A stretch of 49,999 nucleotides of DNA from an uncultured Fibrobacter sp. (lineage in GTDB: Bacteria > Fibrobacterota > Fibrobacteria > Fibrobacterales > Fibrobacteraceae), in contig CAKUXP010000023.1 in NCBI GenBank assembly GCA_934700345.1, positions 1 to 49,999 on the forward strand, given 5' to 3'. This document shows positions 1-8,503 of the stretch, one piece after another (positions within the stretch are counted from its first letter, which is position 1; the number at the start of each line of letters is the position of its first letter). The notes under the pieces were generated by a model. That model was not told the origin of the DNA and did no database searches. It saw only the letters and a list, made by a program, of their open reading frames with translations. Made by a program: the position numbers and the translations under genes.

Positions 1-36
1 GTTTGTCGGGGACGCAACGCCAGAAGGCTAAACCGG

Positions 37-60
37 ACCACCGGCCTAGCCGGTGGTTTT
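37..60 (+). terminator. Rho-independent terminator-like hairpin
   Basis: A 9-bp stem (37-45 with 49-57, ACCACCGGC/GCCGGTGGT) with a 3-nt loop is followed by TTT. It would end a plus-strand unit lying left of the window. It resembles the hairpin at 49934-49952 and may belong to a repeated hairpin family. Confidence 0.6.
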
Positions 61-70
61 GAAGAATCAC

Positions 71-108
71 AAAAAAAAAGACCGACTTTTTAATCGGTCT
101 TTTTTTTT
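71..108 (-). terminator. Bidirectional terminator after the 137-2248 gene
   Basis: The stem AAAGACCGA / TCGGTCTTT (core 77-85 with 94-102) is flanked by an A-run on the left and a T-run on the right, so it works as a terminator on either strand. On the minus strand it lies just past the stop of the TPR protein and probably ends the 6.7-0.1 kb unit. Confidence 0.8.
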
Positions 109-136
109 ACAGGATAAATAATTTGCTTCGAATCTG

Positions 137-2248
137 TCAAAATTTCAGTTGAGAAATTTTTGTAGGATTTCCATCTTCATCAAATTGAACATCCAGATAA
201 AAGCTCCCATATTTGCTGCTGACAAATAAAGGGACCGTTTTCGCCTTTAACGAATCATTTTTTTCAAATTCCACATCAATCGCATCCCCATTAAGAGATA
301 CTGATGTAGGTAAAAGTCGGCTTTTCTTATTTAAAGAGCCGAAAGAAAAATAAGGATTGACCGCATCTAGCACTCTCGGAAAGTGGAATACCATTTTTTT
401 ATCGGTCATCATTTTCCAACCACCCTTTTCGCTTTTATCAAAAGAAACTCGAGAATCGACTTCATTCAAGAGCTTCTTCCCTGAAACTTTTTGCTTGAGA
501 TGATACAGATTATCCATTTTTTCAAAAGAATGTCTAGAAGTCTTAGCGACAAGTGTTTGGTTTAGGATTTCATTGCGCTTGACTTGATCCTGGTCCACCC
601 AAATAATCAAGTTATCCGTCATGATAATCGCACGAACAGAGACAATATCGTCAATGCGGTTTTTCTTTTTTCCATAAATTTCATAGTCCAATTGAATCTT
701 GCCAAAATCCACCTTGGAATGAGGCTCTATCGAATTAATTGTCGTTTCCACTTTTTTCACCAGATAATCATCCTTATACATATCCGTCAAATGCAAACAG
801 ATGAATAGCCGGACGTTGGAAAGCTTTTTGTCTGAACGATTCTCCACTTCAATCGCAAGTTTATCTGAAAAGGACATCGTCGGATTGTAAGTCTGCAAAT
901 CCAAGAATGCATGTTCCTCAAAAATCATATCCAACAATTTTGGCATATTTTGTTCAACATAATCCATATCGTCTATCAGGTAATCCTGTTTTTCCTGATT
1001 TCCTCGACGGAAAAAATGCATCAGAACTTCTTCCTTCGCCGCTTCGTAATTTCCATTCCGATATTCCATCAAGGCTTTTTGGAAATTTGACGAGAAGAAA
1101 CCAAAACCTTCCATCATGGATTTGTACATCTTTTGCACATAGATGCCTTCCACGGATTTATAAAGATGATTTCGATAACTATATGAATTGTACATATCCA
1201 ACAATTCTTCAACCTGTTGCGGATATTCGACCGAAGCCTTGTCGTAAAGCATCAAAGCTTTTTCAGTTTCACCCTTTTTCATATAGTAGGTTCCAAGCAA
1301 AACCAATGCCGGAGCCGTTCTTCCGGGATTCGTTTCCAAATAATTTTCCAGAAGTTCCTTTACGGATAATTCATGAACAGTATTTTCATCATCTGCAACC
1401 TTTAGATTCGAAGAATCAAACAAGAGGCAGAAAGATTTCAAGAGAATCGATTCCCTGTCCGTCGGATATTTTTTAAGAATTTCATCGAGAACAACACCAG
1501 CTTCCTTGAGATTTCCTCGATTTATCGCCAAATAAGCCTGGTCGCGCATCAAGCATAGACGATTCCATTCATCCATGTATTTCATATAAACTAAAGTCCA
1601 TTTCTCTAGGTACTCCAAGTAGGGAGCTTGGGCTTCTTCCAGTTTTTCTCTGGCATCCTTTTCGACAGTCTCTTCATACTCTTTCCATTTTGATTTCATC
1701 TGGGACGCCACTTTAACTCCCGCTTGAGCAACGGCAACCGGATTGGCTGTCGTAACTCCAGAAATAACCGGGAAAACCGCCGAAGAAAGATTGTCCATAT
1801 CGGAAACAACGCTCCATAATTTCTTACTTTCCGCTTCGTCTAGTTTTTTTTCAGCTTTTCGCATATTGAGCAAAAAAGGTAACATCTTTTTCTTCGCGTC
1901 GATGACATCTTGCGGAATACCCCGATAATCCTGCATCGCAAGGAATTTCAGATATTCCTGCATATTTTCCGCATTGGAATAGCCATCGTTCAGAATGTGG
2001 AACAAGCGCATCGTTTTTTCAATATCGACAGGCGCAGTTTCACTTTTTTGTTCCGCATTTCCATCTGCTCTATCTTCAACAGGATGATCCCAAGCCTGTT
2101 CAACCGCAGAGATTTCTTTTTGTACTTCTGCATTTACGTCATCTTCGTTTGAAAAAAGGGGCAAAATAAATTTTATCCCGATAAAAATGACGAATGCCAA
2201 CAATATCAGGATTAGGCATCCTGAGCAGCCTTTCTTCATTTTCTTCAT
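137..2248 (-). CDS. Membrane-anchored TPR-containing protein, unknown function
   Basis: 703 aa. The N-terminus is basic (KKMKKG) and followed by one strongly hydrophobic segment at about residues 10-30, so the protein is probably anchored in the inner membrane with the bulk outside. Residues about 235-345 show two or three TPR-like helical pairs (patterns such as NRGNLKEAGVVLDEILKKYP and KKGETEKALMLYDKA). The C-terminal half is beta-rich with no recognised domain. The start lies 4 nt after the stop of the TM2 gene, so translation is probably coupled. Specific function is unknown; the operon context of small membrane and surface proteins suggests an envelope role. A start at Met4 is also possible. 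Confidence 0.75.
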   Translation of the reverse strand: MKKMKKGCSGCLILILLAFVIFIGIKFILPLFSNEDDVNAEVQKEISAVEQAWDHPVEDRADGNAEQKSETAPVDIEKTMRLFHILNDGYSNAENMQEYLKFLAMQDYRGIPQDVIDAKKKMLPFLLNMRKAEKKLDEAESKKLWSVVSDMDNLSSAVFPVISGVTTANPVAVAQAGVKVASQMKSKWKEYEETVEKDAREKLEEAQAPYLEYLEKWTLVYMKYMDEWNRLCLMRDQAYLAINRGNLKEAGVVLDEILKKYPTDRESILLKSFCLLFDSSNLKVADDENTVHELSVKELLENYLETNPGRTAPALVLLGTYYMKKGETEKALMLYDKASVEYPQQVEELLDMYNSYSYRNHLYKSVEGIYVQKMYKSMMEGFGFFSSNFQKALMEYRNGNYEAAKEEVLMHFFRRGNQEKQDYLIDDMDYVEQNMPKLLDMIFEEHAFLDLQTYNPTMSFSDKLAIEVENRSDKKLSNVRLFICLHLTDMYKDDYLVKKVETTINSIEPHSKVDFGKIQLDYEIYGKKKNRIDDIVSVRAIIMTDNLIIWVDQDQVKRNEILNQTLVAKTSRHSFEKMDNLYHLKQKVSGKKLLNEVDSRVSFDKSEKGGWKMMTDKKMVFHFPRVLDAVNPYFSFGSLNKKSRLLPTSVSLNGDAIDVEFEKNDSLKAKTVPLFVSSKYGSFYLDVQFDEDGNPTKISQLKF

Positions 2249-2252
2249 AGAC

Positions 2253-2780
2253 TTACCACTTTTTCAATAGTTGGTCTTCGCCGTCTCTGTAAGAACCACA
2301 GAGAATCATCAAAAATTCAATAAGCAACCAAATGCACAAAATGCCGAGAGGGACCAATCCCATCATCACAAAGATACCGGCCATCGTTTCGCTTTCCTCC
2401 CCCATCAAAGCTCCCAAACCGAAAAGGATAAATTCACAGACCGTTAAAAACGCCTGGCAAACACCACGTCCCACTTTTCCCAAGTAAAAATTATGGACGC
2501 CAAAACCACCGAGCAATGCGCAGAGCACGGCAGAGACAGCACGACTTTTGGGAGAAATCACTTTTTGCGCCCCAGGAACCGAAATATTTATCGTCGGTGA
2601 ATTTTGACCAAGCGTTTTCTCTTTTTTTGAAACAATGCGAGAACCGCCATTCAAAAAGACATCGACTTCATCGCCGACCGAAGGCACAAAGTTGAGTTCA
2701 TCGGAATTGACGGTAAAGAAATTTCCATCTTCCGTTCCGATAGAAACTTTCTTGTCTTGAACTTGAATAATTTTAGCCAT
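2253..2780 (-). CDS. TM2 domain-containing membrane protein
   Basis: 175 aa. Residues 1-55 form a small beta-rich module (MAKIIQVQDKKVSIGTEDG, ending in a VFLNGGSRI segment) shared with the neighbour at 2834-3154. After a linker, residues about 82-160 match a TM2 domain: two hydrophobic helices with the conserved GGFGVHNFYLGKVGRG turn, here followed by a third hydrophobic stretch. TM2 proteins are small inner-membrane proteins of unsettled function. The start is supported by a strong ribosome-binding site (AGGAGG, 5 nt spacing). The gene lies immediately upstream of, and is probably coupled to, the TPR protein gene. Confidence 0.85.
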   Translation of the reverse strand: MAKIIQVQDKKVSIGTEDGNFFTVNSDELNFVPSVGDEVDVFLNGGSRIVSKKEKTLGQNSPTINISVPGAQKVISPKSRAVSAVLCALLGGFGVHNFYLGKVGRGVCQAFLTVCEFILFGLGALMGEESETMAGIFVMMGLVPLGILCIWLLIEFLMILCGSYRDGEDQLLKKW

Positions 2781-2833
2781 AAGGCCTCCTATTTGATTGG
2801 TTGAAAAAAATTCTTACTAAAAAAACAGTTTTG

Positions 2834-3154
2834 CTACAAGATATCGAATAGTTTTACACACATTCGAATAATCCAAGCACACCCCAACACTCCACCGAGT
2901 ACATAGGAAACTTTTTGTCGTTTTGAAGAATTTGTTTTTTTCGTCTCGGGAATCGAGACCTCTATCGGAGACGAAGTTTGGGCTGACAAATTTTCCTTTT
3001 TTGAAATGATGCGAGAACCGCCATTCAAAAAGACATCGACTTCATCGCCGACCGAAGGCACAAAGTTGAGCTCATCAAAATTGGCGGTAAGGAAAATTCC
3101 ATTATCCGTTCTAATAAAAACGTTTTTGCCTTGAATCTGGATAATTTTAGCCAT
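2834..3154 (-). CDS. Paralogue of the TM2 protein with a shortened C-terminus
   Basis: 106 aa from the ATG chosen here; a TTG four codons upstream is in frame, but the MAKIIQIQ start matches the paralogue at 2253-2780. The first 55 residues are nearly the same as that paralogue (shared GDEVDVFLNGGSRI segment). The TM2 domain is then replaced by one hydrophobic stretch (VLGGVLGCAWIIRMCVKLF), so the G-x-FGxHxFYLG signature is missing. This looks like a tandem duplication followed by loss or divergence of the membrane half. Function is unknown. Confidence 0.7.
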   Translation of the reverse strand: MAKIIQIQGKNVFIRTDNGIFLTANFDELNFVPSVGDEVDVFLNGGSRIISKKENLSAQTSSPIEVSIPETKKTNSSKRQKVSYVLGGVLGCAWIIRMCVKLFDIL

Positions 3155-3179
3155 GATTTTTCTCAATTACTTAAAATGG

Positions 3180-3872
3180 TCAATCCCTAACACAGCGCAC
3201 GGAAAGCAAAGAATGTTTTAAGAGCGTTTCGCTCTCTCCTCCATTTTCCGCTAAGTGAAAATCATCCGCATATAAATCACCTTCTCCCTGAGCAGTCCAA
3301 AACTTCGTCCAAACACCTTCCCCTTCGAAGAAAGATCCATTTCCCGTCCCAGCGGGCAACGCCCCAAAACCGACACAGTCAGTAGCGTCTTTACTCCAGG
3401 TTGTCGATATCAATGCATACGCAAAACTCGTATTATGGCAATACGCCGCAATTTTAAGAGCATCCCATTCCGCCCATGTCGAAAGATGCCATCCCGCAGG
3501 ACAAGCGGTTTGCGAGGCATCCCACGTATAGAGCCTACCATACTTTGCACACAAAAAAGCGTTATTGTTATAGCAAAAGCTATTCGTCGTCATAAAGTTT
3601 AAATTTTGCGCCATCCAGACTTTTTCGCCAACCTCTATGGTTTTATATACCATACCGTTTCGCGCATCTACAAATATTCCAAAGGCTTTGCTGCTAGAAC
3701 TCACCCTCCAATATACTCCGCTACTCGAACTTCTCTCCGAAATGCTTTTACCATCGGAATCCCAGTTAATATTTCCATAACGATTGTCAATTTGCGATGC
3801 ATAATCCGTACAAGAAACCAACACAAATCCAAACAAGAAGAAAACAATCAGAAGTCGCTTTGGCAAATTCAT
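3180..3872 (-). CDS. FISUMP-domain lipoprotein (Fib_succ_major, TIGR02145 type)
   Basis: 230 aa. The start is set at the ATG preceded by AGAGGA; a longer frame would extend into the next gene. The N-terminal lipoprotein signal ends in LVSC at about residue 21. The C-terminal two thirds carries the motifs of the Fibrobacter succinogenes major paralogous domain in order: KVWMAQNLN, YGRLYTWDAS, CPAGWHLSTWAEWDAL, and a final SVRCVRD. These domains are surface-associated and numerous in Fibrobacter; their biochemical role is unknown. It is the clearest taxonomic marker in the window. It lies 10 nt downstream of the large exported protein gene. Confidence 0.9.
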   Translation of the reverse strand: MNLPKRLLIVFFLFGFVLVSCTDYASQIDNRYGNINWDSDGKSISERSSSSGVYWRVSSSSKAFGIFVDARNGMVYKTIEVGEKVWMAQNLNFMTTNSFCYNNNAFLCAKYGRLYTWDASQTACPAGWHLSTWAEWDALKIAAYCHNTSFAYALISTTWSKDATDCVGFGALPAGTGNGSFFEGEGVWTKFWTAQGEGDLYADDFHLAENGGESETLLKHSLLSVRCVRD

Positions 3873-3882
3873 ATCAAATCCT

Positions 3883-6237
3883 CTAAAAGAAAAAAGAAAT
3901 CGAAAGGCTTGCCACACCAACTCCGGCGGCAACAAATCCTAAAAGCCTTGCCAACTGAAAACTCTCGGCAACATCCTTTCGATTTTTAAAATCGTAATGG
4001 GAAGTCGGCAAACCTCGATCCCGTTCCTTTTTCGCTTCGTAATCCCCATAGTAGGCCAAGGCTCCACCACCAAGTATCGCAGCCACCGAAATCAAGCGCC
4101 ATGTATAAATTTGTGATTTCGTTAAAGGATGATGCTCTATATCGGCATCAACCGAAAAGCCTTCGATTTTCGAGTCAAGATTTTCATTCAATGTCAAATC
4201 AACATCCTTGTTCTCTTTTGGCATTTCAAAGCGGGAAGAAATTTCTTGTTGAAAATCAGAGGCTATTTTTCGCAAAGCAGGAAGTACCGAATCTACAGCA
4301 ATCACCGCACTCTGTCGAGAGCAGTTTTCAAAGCGCACCAAGTCATCAACCAACTTGGCTGAATCCAACGTTCTCAAGTATGTCTCGCCATAGCACCTTG
4401 GCGGCACATGGCAGGTATCGGAATCAACAAGGGAAAATTCCTTTTCAAAACCCGGAATAAACTCAGGCAAATTAGTACGAGCATCTTCAAAAGGAACCAA
4501 TTCCCAATAAACCTCCGCAGTACAAATCGGAAGCGGGGCTGTTGTTCGAATCCGAAAAGTCAAATCGGCTCCAACTTCAAAATCATACGAACCAAAAGCC
4601 CATTCTGTAAATTTCAATTTCCTATCCAGAAATTCCCGACTAAAGCCATTGTCCCAATCAAGCGAATCATTTTTTAACGCTTCTTTTATCTCGTTAGGAT
4701 TATCCTCGATAAAAGCAAAAATCTCATTATGACGATAAATCTTATAACGGTTTCTGAAATTATTCAAAAAACGATTCCATTTTTCCTTAAAATTTTTGGC
4801 AAGCCATAAAACATCGGATCGTACAGAATTGACGATAACGGAATCAGAAATGCATACCCCATCAAATGAATTTCCGTAGCGAAAAAAGGTTTCTCCAGAA
4901 GAACACTTTTTGGAACAGCCAAAAACAATGTTATCCAGACTTTTCGAATTTTCTCGACGCAAAAGACTCGACCAGTAGCCTTCATTACACATAAACGAAA
5001 AATTTTTTCTATCTTCCGAAGAATTTTCCGGCAATTTCATACAGGCAAGGCCGAGCAGTTTCCCTTTACCATCCTGCAGTTTTTTTAGAAAATAACCATC
5101 ATGGCACTTAACGTTTTTCCGAGAGACGCATAACGACGACACGGCATCAATCCGCTCAAAAACATCTTCATAGTATCCCAAGAACGGCAAGTCATCCTTT
5201 TTACAGATCTTCCCGGAATTCGAAGATTCATACTTCAACCCAGAGCAATCATAACCCTTTACCGAAGCCGATTCAAAATCTTCTATGGTATAATTCGCAA
5301 CCGTATCGGCGCAAACAGGTTTCCATGTTTTTGAGTTTAATTTGTATGCAGTTTTTTCCGGTTCCGAATTGGTGCCGTTTAAAAAGCGGAAATCCCGACA
5401 ATTCAACAGTTTTGAATGGGATTTTTTATCCGGGGAGCATTCCCTAACGAGACGCGTTCCTTCCTTAACTTCTACGTTTTTAAGCTTCCCAAAAGCAACT
5501 TCTATTTTATAAGAAATGGGATCAGGCATCATCGACCCAAACATCGCTACAATTCCCTGCCGCACCTCTCGAAATGTAGCCGTATAGGAATCACTAATCG
5601 CTTCATTCTTTTTTATCGAATATACGATTAAAAAGTCATTCCCTCGCATTATGTTTCCAATTTGGGCTCCATCATTTACGATTGTCCCCAAAAAATTTCC
5701 CCAGACATATAACTTCGGACTTGAATTTCGATATTTTTTTACAGCAAGGCTATATTCAACATCAAGATATGTTTCGGAATCAAGTTCTTCGGCGAACCAA
5801 TTCGGCAAGATAAAATTTTTTACACCATCACTCGTCGGATAGGGCGGTAAATTACTCGGCACCAATTTTTTGAAAATGCCCACCAGAGGGTCGTCACGAA
5901 GCGGATTAGATTTCGAATTTCGCAACATGGACGGCTTAAATCTCATTTTAGCAGAAACCGTATCCCGTAGTTTCTCGACATCTATCGTCAATTTTTTCCC
6001 ATTCCAGACAATTCCTCTCTTTTTAAGGATGCGTTCCATAGGCTTTTCTCCTATTTCCAGCCAATCGACAGAAGTCCAAAGCTTAGTCCAGACATCCTCA
6101 TCGTATTCATAGACAATAGGATCCCCTCGTACCTCATCCGCATAAAGAGAAGCCCAAACATCCCAAGAGGATTTAGCCAAAGCCACTCCATTAAAAACGG
6201 ATAGCACTAGCAAAGTTTTAAACAAACTTTTCAACAT
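3883..6237 (-). CDS. Large exported protein with C-terminal membrane hairpin, unknown function
   Basis: 784 aa. A signal peptide (MLKSLFKTLLVLSVFNGVALA) is followed by a long hydrophilic, cysteine-containing region with no recognised domain. The C-terminal 75 residues form two hydrophobic helices separated by about 40 charged residues (YYGDYEAKKERDRG to LARLLGF), ending in the aromatic tail SISFFF. The same terminal layout occurs in the two PEGA proteins at 35446-36072 and 36081-37589, so it is probably a shared anchoring module. The gene is second in the minus-strand cluster, 24 nt after the DUF805 gene. Confidence 0.7.
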   Translation of the reverse strand: MLKSLFKTLLVLSVFNGVALAKSSWDVWASLYADEVRGDPIVYEYDEDVWTKLWTSVDWLEIGEKPMERILKKRGIVWNGKKLTIDVEKLRDTVSAKMRFKPSMLRNSKSNPLRDDPLVGIFKKLVPSNLPPYPTSDGVKNFILPNWFAEELDSETYLDVEYSLAVKKYRNSSPKLYVWGNFLGTIVNDGAQIGNIMRGNDFLIVYSIKKNEAISDSYTATFREVRQGIVAMFGSMMPDPISYKIEVAFGKLKNVEVKEGTRLVRECSPDKKSHSKLLNCRDFRFLNGTNSEPEKTAYKLNSKTWKPVCADTVANYTIEDFESASVKGYDCSGLKYESSNSGKICKKDDLPFLGYYEDVFERIDAVSSLCVSRKNVKCHDGYFLKKLQDGKGKLLGLACMKLPENSSEDRKNFSFMCNEGYWSSLLRRENSKSLDNIVFGCSKKCSSGETFFRYGNSFDGVCISDSVIVNSVRSDVLWLAKNFKEKWNRFLNNFRNRYKIYRHNEIFAFIEDNPNEIKEALKNDSLDWDNGFSREFLDRKLKFTEWAFGSYDFEVGADLTFRIRTTAPLPICTAEVYWELVPFEDARTNLPEFIPGFEKEFSLVDSDTCHVPPRCYGETYLRTLDSAKLVDDLVRFENCSRQSAVIAVDSVLPALRKIASDFQQEISSRFEMPKENKDVDLTLNENLDSKIEGFSVDADIEHHPLTKSQIYTWRLISVAAILGGGALAYYGDYEAKKERDRGLPTSHYDFKNRKDVAESFQLARLLGFVAAGVGVASLSISFFF

Positions 6238-6261
6238 CTTGCAGCAATGATTTTATCGTTT

Positions 6262-6678
6262 CTAGAGCGACACAGCTCCATACTTGTTATCACCGGCAGT
6301 CCCCTTCTGGACGCACCAGGCAAGGCATATCAAATTTACGAAGGGAATCAGCATCAAAAGAGCGAACCACCCCGAACGGTTCGTATCATGTAAACGACGG
6401 ACAAGCACCGCCGCAAAGGGAACGATAAATACAAGCTGGGCCAAAGTTATTAAAACAGCAACTTGGTAAACGGGAACAAAAAGAGCCCATATCTCGAATG
6501 AAATTTCTTCCATAGTATCTATTTGTTGTCCCCATTCCGAAGTATCGGCCCAAAAATCCAATCCTTTCGAGATGATGTTAATCAAAAAGACCAATCCAAA
6601 AAAATTCCAGAATTCTCTGCGGCTAGCCCGTCCCCGAAACGTAGCATACTTTCGAAGGCAATTTGCAATATAAGACAT
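6262..6678 (-). CDS. DUF805 family inner-membrane protein
   Basis: 138 aa. The start is set at the ATG with AGGAG upstream (MSYIANCLRKY); a longer frame lacks such a site. DUF805 hallmarks are present: N-terminal FRGRASRREFWNFF before the first helix, three to four hydrophobic helices, and VRRLHDTNRSGWFALL before the last pair, ending with G(D)NKYG. DUF805 proteins are small polytopic inner-membrane proteins of unknown function. A TTGACA/TTTATT promoter lies 26-54 nt upstream, making this the likely first gene of the minus-strand cluster down to 137. Confidence 0.9.
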   Translation of the reverse strand: MSYIANCLRKYATFRGRASRREFWNFFGLVFLINIISKGLDFWADTSEWGQQIDTMEEISFEIWALFVPVYQVAVLITLAQLVFIVPFAAVLVRRLHDTNRSGWFALLMLIPFVNLICLAWCVQKGTAGDNKYGAVSL

Positions 6679-6703
6679 AGGAACTCCTTTTTTACTTGCT
6701 TTA

Positions 6704-6732
6704 AATAAAGTAAGAAAAAAAAAACTTGTCAA
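6704..6732 (-). promoter_or_regulatory. Sigma70-type promoter of the DUF805 cluster
   Basis: On the minus strand TTGACA (6727-6732) is separated by 17 nt from TTTATT (6704-6709), about 25 nt before the DUF805 start. The spacer holds a run of ten T. A perfect -35 with standard spacing makes this a good candidate. Confidence 0.65.
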
Positions 6733-6840
6733 GGGTTTTCTTCATTTTTCCCATTTTTTTTGCAAATTGCCTTCATTCCTTTTGCGATTTCATTTTTCCT
6801 CACCTGGAAACTTGTATCTTTCCTAAGAGGATTCAATACC

Positions 6841-6972
6841 ATGACAATCGAAAACGAACTTGACTCCACCTGCGGAATTTCCGATGAAGAACTAACACAT
6901 TTTTGCGTCTTCCAACACGCCCAAAGCCATCGCCCGGTCTCGCACGGAAGCCTTGTATTTTTCTTTGCTTGA
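6841..6972 (+). pseudogene. 5' end of a truncated plus-strand gene at the island edge
   Basis: A TATCTT box, an AAGAGGA ribosome-binding site and an ATG at 6841 open a frame of codon use typical for this genome (MTIENELDSTCGISDEELTH). After about 18-20 codons it runs into the antisense strand of the hipT 3' end, at about 6892, and stops at 6972 after residues with no protein character. A good promoter and start with no gene body suggests that the island insertion removed the rest. A possible 3' remnant ending at 10131 is discussed in the findings. It could instead be a genuine 43-aa peptide. Confidence 0.35.
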
Positions 6973-7902
6973 ATCACTTAAAAAAGAATCGTCCAACATT
7001 GCCTCCATGATCGGCACGGAATCGACAGCTTGCTTGATAAAACGTTTCGCACGCTTTTCGACAACGCCGATTCTCTTGGCAAATTCCATGAAATCAGGAA
7101 CCCCGTAAAACCCGTTCATTTCGTAAAACGGCGTGCTAAAATCGTCTTCGTCCTTGAACAGGTCAAGAGCCATGCGGGACATTTCGTTGGGTATGTGAAG
7201 CGAAGTGTTCAACAAATCGTAGGCCGGCGTCAATTCGTAAACTTCAGGGGCTTCGGGCGTACTGCGCAGTGAAAAATTTTTCGCATGGGCATCGCCATTG
7301 CATACAAGGTAATTGAATAATACCGTTCTAAAAAACACCTCTACCGCAACATCCGCCGCACTCACGTATTTTTGAATCAACTCGGCAATTTCTTCGTACG
7401 AAATTCCTTCGTATTTATAATTGCTGCCGTTTTTTTCCGGGACTAGTCCTGCGATTTGCGCGAAGTCGCTCTGATTGATTCTCTCTCCATTTTCCAGGAC
7501 ATCAAAACGTTTTGTGACATAGACCGGATTTCCATCTTCAAGAAAAAGCAAGGCCGATAAGGCTGTCGGTATCTTGAAAACGCTTTTTGCCATTAGCATG
7601 GTCACGTGTTCATTCGCCGGGGAATCCTGAAAATTGTCATAGCGGTTTTGCAATGACGGTTTGAGAATATGGGTTCCGCCCCGGTCCGTATTCACAAGTC
7701 TTTTGCCTTCCATCCTGGCAGAAAATTTAGCCTGCGCGCCGGAAAGGGATATCCTTTTTATCGCTCCGCTTTCGGAAAAGGATAGTTGAGAAATGTTGTA
7801 ATCCAAGGTCGCACAAAAATCGGAGACCCCAAATAATTTCCTGGAACACTTGGGGCAGAAATCGCGGCGGGTCTCTTTTAAGCAGCAGTGACATTTTCCC
7901 AT
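6892..7902 (-). CDS. hipT: HipT-like serine/threonine kinase toxin (HipA C-terminal kinase core)
   Basis: 336 aa from the ATG 4 nt after the hipS stop; a start at 7944, inside hipS, would add 14 residues. The N-terminus has a zinc-ribbon-like cluster (KCHCCLKE ... FCPKC). Kinase elements in order: Gly-rich loop ISLSGAQAKF (about 51-60) with two serines in S-x-S arrangement, Lys in THILKPS (about 81), catalytic CNGDAHAKN (Asp about 204, Asn about 209) and the DFG-like PAYDLL (about 229). Known HipA and HipT toxins phosphorylate aminoacyl-tRNA synthetases and are inactivated by phosphorylation in this loop. The HipA N-terminal subdomain is missing here and encoded by the gene upstream, which fits HipBST rather than HipBA organisation. 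The 3' end overlaps a broken plus-strand gene. Confidence 0.85.
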   Translation of the reverse strand: MGKCHCCLKETRRDFCPKCSRKLFGVSDFCATLDYNISQLSFSESGAIKRISLSGAQAKFSARMEGKRLVNTDRGGTHILKPSLQNRYDNFQDSPANEHVTMLMAKSVFKIPTALSALLFLEDGNPVYVTKRFDVLENGERINQSDFAQIAGLVPEKNGSNYKYEGISYEEIAELIQKYVSAADVAVEVFFRTVLFNYLVCNGDAHAKNFSLRSTPEAPEVYELTPAYDLLNTSLHIPNEMSRMALDLFKDEDDFSTPFYEMNGFYGVPDFMEFAKRIGVVEKRAKRFIKQAVDSVPIMEAMLDDSFLSDSSKEKYKASVRDRAMALGVLEDAKMC

Positions 7903-7906
7903 TGCT

Positions 7907-8242
7907 TTACCCAGGGCGAACGGTGACAGCTCCGATAGTTTCATAGTTTGCGAGTTTCAGGAGCATGGCGAATTTGTCCGAAGGCGATATGCCGAGACGC
8001 TCGCAAAAAAAATCCCGGTTTAATCCTTCCGGAAGCAGCCCCTGAAAATAGGGAAATAAATAGGGAGAACGGAAAATGCGCCTTTTCTTTGGCATGTCGA
8101 TGGCGATAGACGGATTGCTTGACATTGCATATTTCGAATCATAGAGGAATGTATAGCGCCGTTTATTTTTTAGCAAATAGCCGGCAAGAGTATCGTTGTG
8201 ATACACACAGGCGAATTGAATTTTGGAAAATTTTTCAATCAT
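7907..8242 (-). CDS. hipS: HipS-like protein (free-standing HipA N-terminal subdomain)
   Basis: 111 aa. It matches the N-terminal subdomain of HipA (Couple_hipA type): a start with VYHNDTLAGYLLKNKRRYTF, then FRSPYLFPYFQGLLPEGLNR, where a DGLLPEG-like segment is the family hallmark, then a helical LGISPSDKFAMLLKLANYETIGAV end. In the E. coli HipBST system the equivalent HipS is the main antitoxin. The start overlaps the hipB stop by 8 nt and the stop lies 4 nt before the hipT start, so the three genes are translationally coupled. The role is inferred from the architecture. Confidence 0.82.
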   Translation of the reverse strand: MIEKFSKIQFACVYHNDTLAGYLLKNKRRYTFLYDSKYAMSSNPSIAIDMPKKRRIFRSPYLFPYFQGLLPEGLNRDFFCERLGISPSDKFAMLLKLANYETIGAVTVRPG

Positions 8243-8441
8243 TTTTTACTCTCTCGCTCAGCGAAACGATGAGCCCTAAAGGCTTTATCATTTTACTCAA
8301 AACGTTTACGGACGGGTTGGAATCTCCTGATTCGACAGAGATGATAGTCCTTATGGAAACACCTGAAATTTCGGAAAGGTCCTGTTGGGAAAGACCCAGT
8401 TTTTTCCTTCGTTCCAAAATTAGCCGTGCAATGTCTTTCAT
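8235..8441 (-). CDS. hipB: HipB-like helix-turn-helix regulator
   Basis: 68 aa from the ATG at 8441; a TTG four codons upstream is in frame. It is a single Cro/C1-type HTH domain: LILERRKKLGLSQQDLSEIS with the recognition helix near VSIRTIISVESG, then NPSVNVLSKMIKPLG. Length and position directly before hipS fit HipB, which in known systems binds inverted repeats at its own promoter and represses the operon. An inverted repeat overlaps the -10 box just upstream. No clear Shine-Dalgarno sequence is seen. Confidence 0.85.
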   Translation of the reverse strand: MKDIARLILERRKKLGLSQQDLSEISGVSIRTIISVESGDSNPSVNVLSKMIKPLGLIVSLSERVKND

Positions 8442-8462
8442 AGCAAACTGCAATATATTGCT

Positions 8463-8503
8463 TATTTTGTATATAATATACTACAAAATATGTAAATCGT
8501 CAA
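8463..8503 (-). promoter_or_regulatory. hipBST promoter with operator-like inverted repeat
   Basis: On the minus strand TTGACG (8498-8503) is separated by 17 nt from TATATT (8475-8480), 34 nt before the hipB start. A perfect 9-bp inverted repeat, TATTTTGTA (8463-8471) and TACAAAATA (8482-8490), spans the -10 box with a 10-nt spacer. This suits a HipB dimer blocking RNA polymerase. A second perfect palindrome, GCAACATGTTGC, lies at 8512-8523 and might be an additional site. Confidence 0.75.
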
